In this document: in pieces, positions 52,310-60,869 of the stretch
How positions within the stretch are numbered: position 1 is the stretch's first letter
Layout: the number at the start of each line of letters is the position of its first letter
Source of the DNA: Acidimicrobiales bacterium
Lineage (GTDB): Bacteria; Actinomycetota; Acidimicrobiia; Acidimicrobiales; Aldehydirespiratoraceae
Direction: 5' to 3'
DNA: 64,000 nt
Assembly: GCA_040219515.1 (NCBI GenBank)
Contig: JAVJSI010000017.1
Location: 124,001-188,000, forward strand
Translations under genes and position numbers: made by a program
The notes under the pieces: generated by a model
Database searches by the model: none
What the model was told of the DNA's origin: nothing
The model's input: the letters and a program-made list of their open reading frames with translations, nothing else

Positions 52310-52446
52310 CCCTGTCCTCCTCGCTCATCACCGTCCTGCTGCACACAAGGGCTCCGGACCGTGGGTTCAGCAAACCACAGACTGCTCTCGACGGGAAAGT
52401 GCACGCCGTTCATCCGGGCTCCGGCGGCTACTCTCGCCGCGTGTCC

Positions 52447-53391
52447 ATGCCAGTGATCGTCAACGTCCTCAGAGGTGGCGACATCGAGAGCTGCCACGAA
52501 GTCGATGTCGTCGCGGTCGATCCCGAGGGGCGCATTCTGTGGTCGCGTGGCGTCGGGAAGCGTGACGTCTTCGCTCGTTCTGCGCTCAAGCCGGTGCAGG
52601 CGCTGCCGTTCGTGCGCAGCGGCGCGGCCGACCGGTTCGCCATCAGCGACGAACGACTGGCGGTTGCTTGCGGCAGTCACGGCGGCGAGCCCCGCCACGT
52701 CGAGGTCGTGGGTGACTGGCTCGCGGACCTCGGCCTCGGCCCCGACGATCTCGAGTGCGGAGCTCACGTGCCGGTGCACCGTGCGAGCGCCGATGCGCTG
52801 GCAGCGGCGGCCACCGCCCCCACGCCACTGCACAACAACTGCTCAGGCAAGCACGCCGGGTTCCTCTCGGTGTGCCGTCAACTCGATCTCGACCACCGCG
52901 GCTACCTCGCTCCCGGCCATGCCCTCCAGGCCGACCATCTCACCCCGGCGATCGAGGAGTGCTGCGGCGTCGACCTCGCCGGGACCACGCCGGGCATCGA
53001 CGGATGCGGCATCCCCGTGTGGGCGATGCCACTCGACCGACTCGCTGCCGGGTGGGCCGTGCTGGGTCGGACCGATGAGGGTCGCAGGATCTTCGCCGCC
53101 ATGACGGCGCAACCCTTCATGGTCGCCGGCACCGACCGTGCGTGCACGCGACTCATGGAGGCCGGTCGGGGTGCGTTCGCGGTGAAGACCGGGGCCGAAG
53201 GTGTGTTCTGCGGCATCGATCTCGCTTCGGGTGCCGCCATCGCGCTCAAGGCTCGAGACGGTGCCACCCGGGCGGCGGACCTGGCCATCGAGTGGGCGCT
53301 GGCGGAGCTCGGCCTCGTCCCCGCGCCGGTGCCACGTGTCCTGCGCAACTGGGTCGGCACCGAGGTCGGATCGGTTCGCGTCGCCGGCTGA
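52447..53391 (+). CDS. Rhizobial-type (class 3) L-asparaginase family protein
   Basis: A 314-residue asparaginase II-type amidase. The Ser45-x-x-Lys48 pair (FARSALKPVQ) and the Cys132-x-x-Lys135 pair (NCSGKHAGFL) line up with the catalytic and zinc/active-site residues known from the Rhizobium etli enzyme ReAV (Ser48/Lys51 and Cys135/Lys138). It would convert L-asparagine to aspartate and ammonia. No signal peptide is present. ATG 52447 is preferred over GTG 52441. It is divergent from the PhyH gene and 92 bp before the second NDMA-dependent dehydrogenase; a functional link is not apparent. Confidence 0.9.
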   Translation: MPVIVNVLRGGDIESCHEVDVVAVDPEGRILWSRGVGKRDVFARSALKPVQALPFVRSGAADRFAISDERLAVACGSHGGEPRHVEVVGDWLADLGLGPDDLECGAHVPVHRASADALAAAATAPTPLHNNCSGKHAGFLSVCRQLDLDHRGYLAPGHALQADHLTPAIEECCGVDLAGTTPGIDGCGIPVWAMPLDRLAAGWAVLGRTDEGRRIFAAMTAQPFMVAGTDRACTRLMEAGRGAFAVKTGAEGVFCGIDLASGAAIALKARDGATRAADLAIEWALAELGLVPAPVPRVLRNWVGTEVGSVRVAG

Positions 53392-53483
53392 GGGCCTCGA
53401 ACTGTCCGAAGCACGGGCGTCGCTGGTACGTTCTCGACGTTCGCCAGAACTCGTTCAGAACCACGTCCTTCGAAGGAATCGTC

Positions 53484-54596
53484 ATGAAGACCAGAGCAGC
53501 AATTCTCCGCGAAGTCGGCTCCGACTGGAGCGTCGAAGAGATCGAGCTCGACGATCCTCGTGAAGGGGAGATCCTCGTCAAGACGCTCGCCGCGGGCATG
53601 TGCCACTCCGACGAGCACGCCCACGACGGCTCCATGCCGGTCACCCTGCCGCTGGTCGGTGGCCACGAGGGCGCCGGCGAGGTCATCGCCCTCGGTCCCG
53701 GCGTCACCGAGTTCGAGATCGGCGATCACATCTCGTGCTCGTTCATCCCGTCGTGTGGCAAGTGCCGCTGGTGCGCATCCGGTCAGCAGAACCTGTGTGA
53801 CCTCGGTGCGCACCTGATGGAGCCCGGCATGATGGCCGGTGGTTTCCGCCACCACACCGCCGCCGGGGAAGACCTCACCCCGCTGCTGAAGCTCGGCACC
53901 TTCGCCGAGCACATGGTCCTCAGCGTCGACTCGGCCATCAAGATCCCGAAGGACATCCCGGCCGGTCCGGCTGCCCTCGTGAGCTGCGGCGTCACCACCG
54001 GCTACGGCTCGGCCGTCAACCGGGCCGACGTCACCGCGGGCGACACCGTGGTCATCGTCGGTTGCGGTGGTCTCGGCACCGCGGCGATCCAGGGCGCCAA
54101 GGTGGCCGGCGCCAAGAACGTCGTCGCCGTGGATCCCTCGGAGTTCAAGCGCGAGAGCGCCCAGGAGTTCGGCGCCACCCACGCGGCCGCGTCGATGGAG
54201 GAGGCGATGGCGCTCGTCGGCGGCATCACCGAGGGCGTGATGGCCGACAGCGTCATCCTCACCCCGGGTCTGCTCACCGGCGACATGATCGCCCCGGCCC
54301 AGTTCCTCACCCGCAAGGGCGGCACCATCGTGGTCACCGCGGTGGCCAACGCCATGTCGATGGACGTGTCGCTCAACCTCTTCGAGTTCGCCATGATGAA
54401 CAAGGAGATCAAGGGCTGCCTGTTCGGTTCCACCGCTCCCCGCAAGGAGATCCCGCACCTGCTCTCGATGTATCAGGCCGGTCAGCTCAAGCTCGACGAG
54501 ATGATCACCACCACCTACACGCTCGACCAGGTCAACGAGGGCTACGCCGACATGCTGGCGGACAAGAACATCCGCGGCGTCATCACGTTCGACTGA
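53484..54596 (+). CDS. NDMA-dependent alcohol dehydrogenase, mycofactocin-linked (copy 2)
   Basis: A 370-residue paralog of the enzyme at 49124. It has Cys40 (AAGMCHSDEH), His61 and the structural zinc motif CGKCRWCASGQQNLC, the cofactor site VVIVGCGGLGTAAIQGAKVAG, and the C-terminal MYQAGQLKLDEM signature. It is shorter near residues 50 and 120. Some stretches match copy 1 at DNA level (38 identical bases at 49409-49446 and 53757-53794), suggesting recent duplication or conversion. The MoxR/VWA pair follows within 13 bp and may aid its assembly. ATG 53484 has AAGGA upstream. Confidence 0.93.
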   Translation: MKTRAAILREVGSDWSVEEIELDDPREGEILVKTLAAGMCHSDEHAHDGSMPVTLPLVGGHEGAGEVIALGPGVTEFEIGDHISCSFIPSCGKCRWCASGQQNLCDLGAHLMEPGMMAGGFRHHTAAGEDLTPLLKLGTFAEHMVLSVDSAIKIPKDIPAGPAALVSCGVTTGYGSAVNRADVTAGDTVVIVGCGGLGTAAIQGAKVAGAKNVVAVDPSEFKRESAQEFGATHAAASMEEAMALVGGITEGVMADSVILTPGLLTGDMIAPAQFLTRKGGTIVVTAVANAMSMDVSLNLFEFAMMNKEIKGCLFGSTAPRKEIPHLLSMYQAGQLKLDEMITTTYTLDQVNEGYADMLADKNIRGVITFD

Positions 54597-54608
54597 GCCG
54601 CTCGACGA

Positions 54609-55538
54609 ATGACGGAGACGGTGACCGCGCTCGACGACGCCGCGATTCTCGACGCCCTCGACGCAGCCCTCGTCGGGCGTCGTCGCGAGCTCGAGCTGCT
54701 CGTCGCCGCGCTGGCGGCCGATCGCCATGTGCTGCTCGAGGGACCGCCCGGCACCGGCAAGTCCACGATGCTGCGCGAAGTGGCCGGCACCGCGGGCACC
54801 GGATTCGTCTTCGTGGAGGGCAACGCCGAACTCACCCCGGCCCGCCTGGCCGGTCAGTTCGATCCGGCCCGCGTGCTCGAAGAGGGATACGTGCCCGACG
54901 TCTTCGTCGACGGCCCGCTGGTCGAGGCGCTGCGGGCGGGATCGTTGCTCTATGTCGAGGAACTCAACCGGGTGCCCGAGGAGACCGTCAATCTCCTGAT
55001 CTCGGTGATGTCCGAGGGTGAGCTCCATCTGCCGCGTATCGGGCGCATCGAGGCCGCGCCGGGTTTCCGACTCGTCGCCGCGATGAACCCGTTCGACAAT
55101 GTCGGCACCGCCCGTGTCTCGGGTGCGGTCTACGACCGCATGTGTCGGATCTCGATGGGTTACCAGTCCCGCAGCGACGAGGCCGACATCGTTGCCCGAC
55201 GGGCCTGCGAGTCGGGCGACCTGATCCTCGTGCGCGCCGTGCTGGCCACCCGCGGTACCCGTAACCACGAGGACGTCCGAGTCGGATCGTCGGTACGCGG
55301 GGCGATCGATCTCGTCGAAGTCGCCACCCGTCTGGCTCGTATCCGGGGCACCGACGTGACCGACCCCGAGGTCGGCCTCGACGCGGCGCTCGTCGCGTTG
55401 TCCGGCCGCATCCGTTTGCACGAAGGCGGCGAGACCCAGCCCGAGGACGTGATCCGCGATCTGTGGTCGCAGGTCCTCGCCGCCGAGAATCCCGATCCCG
55501 TCCCCGACGGCGACCAGGGAAAAGTGACCGCCCCGTAG
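54609..55538 (+). CDS. MoxR-type AAA+ ATPase
   Basis: A 309-residue AAA+ ATPase of the MoxR/CbbQ type, a chaperone that with a VWA partner activates or inserts cofactors into enzymes. Walker A is GPPGTGKS at residues 45-52, Walker B is LLYVEELNRVPEE, sensor 1 is VAAMNPFDN, and the arginine region is in VYDRMCRI. It starts 13 bp after the second alcohol dehydrogenase and overlaps the VWA gene by 76 bp, so the three are co-expressed. A role in maturing the NDMA-dependent dehydrogenase is inferred from this linkage. Confidence 0.9.
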   Translation: MTETVTALDDAAILDALDAALVGRRRELELLVAALAADRHVLLEGPPGTGKSTMLREVAGTAGTGFVFVEGNAELTPARLAGQFDPARVLEEGYVPDVFVDGPLVEALRAGSLLYVEELNRVPEETVNLLISVMSEGELHLPRIGRIEAAPGFRLVAAMNPFDNVGTARVSGAVYDRMCRISMGYQSRSDEADIVARRACESGDLILVRAVLATRGTRNHEDVRVGSSVRGAIDLVEVATRLARIRGTDVTDPEVGLDAALVALSGRIRLHEGGETQPEDVIRDLWSQVLAAENPDPVPDGDQGKVTAP

Positions 55539-56479
55539 GGGGCGACCCGGGGGCGCCGCTCACGCTCGAGGGCGACGACGCCCAGGAGGCGCTGGCCGAC
55601 GAGAACCAACGAACCACACCGCGCGAACAGTTGCGCCGCGACCCCGCGTTCGACGACATCTCGCCCGAAGTGGGCGAGATCGACGAGCAGGCGCTCGCTG
55701 ACCTCGTGGAGGACGACGCCGAGCACGCGCTCGCCCTGCTGGCCGAGATGACCGCAGCGACCGACCCGGTGCTCGCCTCGCTCGCCGCCCGACTCGCCGG
55801 GCGCCTGATGCTCGATGTCGCTCGCGTGGGCCCGACCGACAGCCGGGGCATCGGCCGCATCGTCTCGGCCCCCGCCGACCGGGCCGACGGCGACCTCGAC
55901 CTCGATGCCAGCATCGAGGCGCTCGTGCAGGCTCGGGCCGGGCACTCCGCCATCGCGGCCGACGAGCTGCGGGTCCGCCACTGGACCAAGCCGACGATGG
56001 CGATCACGTTGCTCGTCGATCGCAGCGGCTCGATGAGCGGCGACCGTCTCGCCATCGCCGCAGTTGCTGCGGCGGCGTGCTCGTGGCGAGCGCCGGCCGA
56101 CTGGTCGGTGCTGGCCTTCTCGGATCGTCAGCTCGCCCTGAAGTCGCAGGACGACAACCGTGCACCGGCGGCCGTCGTCAACGATCTGCTGCGGTTGCGG
56201 GGGAAGGGCACGACCGATCTCGCCGGCGCACTTCAGGGCGCGGCCCGTCAGCTCGAACGCTCCCGAGCCAGACGTCGAGTGACGATCCTGCTGTCGGACT
56301 GCCGGTCCACGGCCGGCGTCGACCCCGATTCGATGGCCCGTCGCCTCGACGAGCTCTGTGTGATCGCCCCCGCGGACGACCGTGACGACGCGACAGAGTT
56401 CGCTCGGCGGGCCGGGGCCCGCTTCGCCACTGTCAGTGGTGCGTTCGACATCCCCGCGGCCCTCGCTGCCGTGCTCTGA
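55463..56479 (+). CDS. VWA-domain protein, MoxR partner
   Basis: A protein of up to 338 residues. The N-terminal half is acidic and helical (GDDAQEALADENQ, EIDEQALADLVEDDAEHALALLAEM); the C-terminal half is a von Willebrand A domain with the MIDAS motif DRSGSMS (Asp186), TTD in GKGTTDLAGAL and SDCRST. It is the usual partner of MoxR ATPases. The start is uncertain: GTG 55463 gives a long overlap with moxR and a basic tail with no homology; no other standard start precedes the acidic region, so true translation may begin at a rare codon near 55540. Confidence 0.82.
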   Translation: MVAGPRRRESRSRPRRRPGKSDRPVGGDPGAPLTLEGDDAQEALADENQRTTPREQLRRDPAFDDISPEVGEIDEQALADLVEDDAEHALALLAEMTAATDPVLASLAARLAGRLMLDVARVGPTDSRGIGRIVSAPADRADGDLDLDASIEALVQARAGHSAIAADELRVRHWTKPTMAITLLVDRSGSMSGDRLAIAAVAAAACSWRAPADWSVLAFSDRQLALKSQDDNRAPAAVVNDLLRLRGKGTTDLAGALQGAARQLERSRARRRVTILLSDCRSTAGVDPDSMARRLDELCVIAPADDRDDATEFARRAGARFATVSGAFDIPAALAAVL

Positions 56480-56535
56480 GCGACCCCCGCTCGGTGGCTT
56501 TTCGTATACGCAGAGTGACGAGTAGTGTGGGTGGG

Positions 56536-59094
56536 ATGCAGGTGGGCAGCCCTACGGCTTCGAGTGACCCCGCGCCCGCCGCACCGGCGGGGCGGCAGGT
56601 ACGCGCGTTCGGTGGCTATCTGGTCGGGTTCGACGGGCTGCGCGGATTCACCATTTTCTGCGTGCTGTTCTACCACGCTCGTCTCGGTCCCTATGAGGGG
56701 TTCTATCTCTCGCTCTCACTGTTCTTCGTCCTCTCCGGATTCCTGATCACGGCGATCCTCCTCGACGACCGCCAACGGTCCGGCCGCATCGATTTCCGCC
56801 GGTTCTGGTCGCGTCGGATCCGCCGCCTCGCCCCCGCGGCCATTCTCGGCGCGGTTCTCGCGGTCGTCTACGGGGCGACGCTGGCCACCCGCAGTCAAGC
56901 CGAACAGTTGCCCGGCGATCTCGTCGGCGTGGTCTTCTACGTCGTCAACTGGACCTTCATCACCACGTCGCAGTCGTACACCGACATCTTCGCGGCGCCG
57001 TCGCCGGTGCAGCACTACTGGTCGCTGGCGGTCGAAGAGCAGTTCTACCTCGTCATCCCGTTGCTGCTGGGCTTTCTGCTCCGCTCCAAGGTGTCGTATC
57101 GGGCGATCGTGGCCGTCGTCAGCGCCACGATCCTCGCCTCGACTGTCTGGATGGTGGTGCTCTTCGACGGGGGCGCCGACGTGGACCGCCTCTACTTCGG
57201 CACCGACACTCGCATCGCCGAGGTCATGGTGGGTGTGCTGATCGCGGTGGTCATGGACCAGCGCCGGGCGGTGCTGAGCGAGCGGGCACGGAACCTCTGG
57301 GCCCTCGCCGGATTCCCGGCGGTGGTGGCCCTCGGCTGGCTGTGGACGACGGTCGGCGTCACCGAGTCGTTCGCCTACCGCGGCGGTTTCCTGCTCAATG
57401 CCGTTCTGACCGGTGTGCTCATCATGGTGCTGGTCGCCGATCGCGGTTTCCTCGTCCGCATCTTCAAGTTCCCGCCGGCCGTGTTCATCGGCCGCTTCAG
57501 CTACGGGATCTACATCTACCACTTCGTGATTTTCCTGACGCTCACCGAAGAGCGAACCGGGCTGGACACGTGGCCGAACTGCGCCCTTCGCTTCGCGGTG
57601 ACGCTGTTGGTCGCGTGGCTGTCGTACCGCTACATCGAGGGACCGATCCGCAGTGGCGCGTCGCTCGGTCTTGGTCGGCCCGGCATCGCGCTCGCCTATC
57701 CCGTGGCCGGGCTATTGCTGGTCGTCGGCGCGTACCTCACCGCCAACACCGATGGTGACGATCCGCTCGCAACCCTCCGAGACGACGGCCGCTCGTTGCG
57801 GGCACCGGTGGCGACCGCCGACGGCGTGCTCGACATCGTGGTCATCCACAGCGCCGAGAGCGCGGCAGTGGTCGACGAGTTGGACGAGATCCTCGCCGGC
57901 GAGGACACGATTCGCCTCGCGGCGCGATCGGTGTTCGGGTGCGAAGGTGGCGCAGTGCCGGTGGGCGCGGGCACGACGTGCGGGAACTGGGTGGACGACT
58001 GGCCGGATCTCGTCGCCGAACACGATCCCGACAGTGTGCTCTTCTTCGTCGATGGATGGGTGGACGACGATACGTCGCCGCTGAGCGACCAGCCGGGAGT
58101 CGCCCAGGCCGAGATCGCCGATCGACTCGACGTCGGATTCGACCTTCTGACGTCGAACGGCGCCTCGGTTGTCGCCGTCGGTTCCGGGCACGACTACGCC
58201 ACTGGCTACCTCCGGGGGCTGGCGCCGTTCGGACGGGCGCTCGCAACGCTCGGCGAGCGCGCGGACGTCAACGTCGTGCTGTCCGACGTGATGCCGGACC
58301 CGACCGACATCAGCGACGACACCTATGTCGAGACCTCGGCGGAAACCCTGGTCGATCTCGCCGCGCTGTACCAACGCGCCGACCGGGCCGATGCGCCGAG
58401 AGTGCTGATCGTCGGCGACTCGCAGGCTCGTTCACTGGGGTTCGGTTTGGAGCGGTGGGCGGCCGACAACGGTGTGTGGGTCTGGAACGCGGCGACCAAC
58501 GGGTGTGGTCTGGCCGACGAGGGTTTCAAGTACGACACCGGGGAGCCCCGTGCGATCAGCGACGAATGCGTCGATGCCGTCGGCGGTCTGGATGCGAAGG
58601 TCCGCAGCTTCGAACCCGACATGGTCGTGGTCTTGACGAGTGCCTGGGACGTCGGTGATCGACGTCTCGAAGCGTGGCCCGAGCCGCTCTCGATCGGCGA
58701 TCCACAGTTCGACGCATATCTCACTGACGAGTACAGGCAGGTCGCCGACACGCTCACCGGAGGCGGCGCCACCGTCGTGTGGATGCTGGCGCCGTGCTTC
58801 GACCGTGGTCTCGAGAACAATCCGCTCGGCGTCAGCGGCGACTGGGGAGGCGCACGGGAACTCGCGGTGCTCAACGACGACATCCTTCCGAGCGTTGCGG
58901 CGCACAACCCGGGCCGGGTCGTGCTCTACGATCTTGCCGACGTGCTCTGCCCTGACGGCGAACCGTTGCGCGAGGCCGACGGGGTGTCGCCCATACGCAG
59001 CGACGGCGTGCACTTCAGCGTCGACGGCAGTGCGTGGTTCGCCGAGAACCACTCGACGGAACTCCTCGCCTCCGGCGGAATCGGCGAAGGCTGA
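56536..59094 (+). CDS. OafA/YrhL-type acyltransferase with SGNH domain
   Basis: A protein of about 852 residues. The first about 390 residues form an acyltransferase-3 membrane domain with about ten helices (LRGFTIFCVLFYHAR, LSLSLFFVLSGFLIT, YWSLAVEEQFYL). After an eleventh helix (about 390-408) comes a large extracytoplasmic part ending in an SGNH-type domain: LIVGDSQARSLGFGLE holds the Ser, and GVHFSVDGSAW the His. It O-acylates a cell-surface glycan or lipid. ATG 56536 is preferred because the GTG at 56494 lies in a likely promoter (TTTTCGTATACG). The link to mycofactocin is unclear; it may modify envelope glycans. Confidence 0.88.
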   Translation: MQVGSPTASSDPAPAAPAGRQVRAFGGYLVGFDGLRGFTIFCVLFYHARLGPYEGFYLSLSLFFVLSGFLITAILLDDRQRSGRIDFRRFWSRRIRRLAPAAILGAVLAVVYGATLATRSQAEQLPGDLVGVVFYVVNWTFITTSQSYTDIFAAPSPVQHYWSLAVEEQFYLVIPLLLGFLLRSKVSYRAIVAVVSATILASTVWMVVLFDGGADVDRLYFGTDTRIAEVMVGVLIAVVMDQRRAVLSERARNLWALAGFPAVVALGWLWTTVGVTESFAYRGGFLLNAVLTGVLIMVLVADRGFLVRIFKFPPAVFIGRFSYGIYIYHFVIFLTLTEERTGLDTWPNCALRFAVTLLVAWLSYRYIEGPIRSGASLGLGRPGIALAYPVAGLLLVVGAYLTANTDGDDPLATLRDDGRSLRAPVATADGVLDIVVIHSAESAAVVDELDEILAGEDTIRLAARSVFGCEGGAVPVGAGTTCGNWVDDWPDLVAEHDPDSVLFFVDGWVDDDTSPLSDQPGVAQAEIADRLDVGFDLLTSNGASVVAVGSGHDYATGYLRGLAPFGRALATLGERADVNVVLSDVMPDPTDISDDTYVETSAETLVDLAALYQRADRADAPRVLIVGDSQARSLGFGLERWAADNGVWVWNAATNGCGLADEGFKYDTGEPRAISDECVDAVGGLDAKVRSFEPDMVVVLTSAWDVGDRRLEAWPEPLSIGDPQFDAYLTDEYRQVADTLTGGGATVVWMLAPCFDRGLENNPLGVSGDWGGARELAVLNDDILPSVAAHNPGRVVLYDLADVLCPDGEPLREADGVSPIRSDGVHFSVDGSAWFAENHSTELLASGGIGEG

Positions 59095-59106
59095 ACGACG
59101 CCCTCG

Positions 59107-60828
59107 TCAACCCTGTCGCGAGCGAGGATCGGCCTGCGGGCCGCGTAGTAGGCGCCCCGGACGTTCACCGGTGAACTCGTCGTCGACGACGGTCACGACG
59201 CCGCGGCACACGGTCGCCCCGTAGCCCGTGGCTCGCTGCACATAACGGTTCGCTCCGGTCGGCAGGTCGCCGACGAGATGGGGGAGTTCGACGCCGAGGC
59301 CGTCCATGTCGATGACATTGAGATCGGCTCGCATGCCCGGGGCGACGAGGCCGCGGTCGAGCAGGCCGTAGAGCTCGGCGGTCTGGCGCGTCTGACGATG
59401 GATCACCCACTCGAGCGGCATGTGGTCGCCGCGCACCCGGTCGCGGGCCCAGAACTGGAGCATGAACGTGGGCATGCCGCCGTCGGCGATGGTGCCGCAG
59501 TGGGCGCCCGCGTCGGCGAGCCCCATGCGCGTGTGGGGATGCTGGTGGAGTTCCCACAGGTGATCGAGGTTGTGGTTCGTGTAGTTGAAGAGCGGGAAGT
59601 AGAGCAGCCCGCGCCCGTCCTCGGTCATCAGATGGTCGTAGGCGATCTCCGCAGGAGTGCGGCTGTCGTCGGTCGACCTCGCCGCGCAGGTGGTCGACGG
59701 ATCCGGCTCGTAGTCGGCCTCGCCGGCGAAGGGGTAGAGCTTCTCCCAGTCGCGGGTGACCGAGGTCATGAAGTCGCTCCACACGGCGGGCGCCTCCGTG
59801 GTGAGCGAGGTCCGGACGTCGTCGCGGCGCAGATGGGCCAGGCGTTCCTCGGTTGCGAGCCGGCCGATCAAGCCCCACGTGGGGCACAGCATGAACGGGT
59901 TCACGGTTGCGGACCAGGACTCGAGGATGCCGACCGGGCGACCGGAGACCTGGGCGAGGACGTTGAGACCATCGGCCTGCGCCTCGTCGAGGAGACGCAG
60001 ATCCTCGCGCCACAGGTCGGGCGCGTAGTCGGGCTGATTGAGGTTGAAGATCACCGGCTGACCGGTGACCTCGGCAACCGCCCGCATCCAGCCGAACGAG
60101 TCGGGCACGTCAGCGTGGTGTGAGGCGGTCTGGAACACGCCGTGGCCGACGGTGCGGATCGCCTCGGCGATGGCGAGCAGTTCCCGGTCGGGAGCGAAGG
60201 TGCCGGGCACCAGTTCGCCGTCGACCGACTTGTGCAGCGGCGTACGCGAGGTGGAGAACCCCAGGGCGCCGACCTCGAGCGCTTCCTGCACGAGGGCCGA
60301 CATGGCGGCGATGTGGGACTCGTCCGGATCGTCGAGCGCCCGCTCACCCATCACGTAGGCCCGCAGGGCACCGTGGGGGATCTGCGAACCGAGGTCGAGC
60401 ACCCACGAGCGTTGGGCGAGGTCGTCGAGATACTCGGGGAACGTCTCCCAGCCCCACTCGATGCCGTCGGTGAGCGCGGCCCCGGGAATGTCCTCGACGC
60501 CCTCCATCAGCTCGATCAGCCAGTCGCGCTTGTCGGCGGCCACCGGGGCGAATCCCACGCCGCAGTTGCCCATGACGACCGAGGTGACGCCGTGCCACCC
60601 GGACGGCGTCAGCTCGGGGTCCCAGGTGGCCTGGGCGTCGTAGTGCGTGTGGGTGTCGACGAACCCGGGGGTGACGATGCGGCCGTCGGCGTCGATCTCT
60701 CGGCGCCCGGATCCCACGTCGGTACCGACGTCGACGATGGTCTCGCCCTCGACGGCCACGTCGGCCGCAACGGCCGCCGATCCCGATCCGTCGATGACCC
60801 GACCGTTGCGAATCACCAGATCATGCAT
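59107..60828 (-). CDS. N-acyl-D-amino-acid deacylase-like amidohydrolase
   Basis: A 573-residue metal-dependent amidohydrolase. The metal-binding opening is GFVDTHTHYD (His60, His62), a Cys at residue 89 in MGNCGVGFAP matches the zinc-bridging Cys known in D-aminoacylases, and later His residues lie in QTASHHADVPD and ADAGAHCG. It hydrolyses an N-acyl or cyclic amide bond; the D-amino acid preference is family-based. ATG 60828 is used. It is divergent from mftF with 41 bp between starts and convergent with the acyltransferase gene (12 bp). Confidence 0.87.
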   Translation of the reverse strand: MHDLVIRNGRVIDGSGSAAVAADVAVEGETIVDVGTDVGSGRREIDADGRIVTPGFVDTHTHYDAQATWDPELTPSGWHGVTSVVMGNCGVGFAPVAADKRDWLIELMEGVEDIPGAALTDGIEWGWETFPEYLDDLAQRSWVLDLGSQIPHGALRAYVMGERALDDPDESHIAAMSALVQEALEVGALGFSTSRTPLHKSVDGELVPGTFAPDRELLAIAEAIRTVGHGVFQTASHHADVPDSFGWMRAVAEVTGQPVIFNLNQPDYAPDLWREDLRLLDEAQADGLNVLAQVSGRPVGILESWSATVNPFMLCPTWGLIGRLATEERLAHLRRDDVRTSLTTEAPAVWSDFMTSVTRDWEKLYPFAGEADYEPDPSTTCAARSTDDSRTPAEIAYDHLMTEDGRGLLYFPLFNYTNHNLDHLWELHQHPHTRMGLADAGAHCGTIADGGMPTFMLQFWARDRVRGDHMPLEWVIHRQTRQTAELYGLLDRGLVAPGMRADLNVIDMDGLGVELPHLVGDLPTGANRYVQRATGYGATVCRGVVTVVDDEFTGERPGRLLRGPQADPRSRQG

Positions 60829-60869
60829 GCGACCGATGGTAGGTCGACGAAGGGGGTACCGTCCCGTGC

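Noticed and set aside
54609-56479. Magnesium chelatase subunits
   Set aside because: The AAA/VWA pair fits MoxR/VWA in motifs and size; no BchH-like large subunit or tetrapyrrole gene is present.
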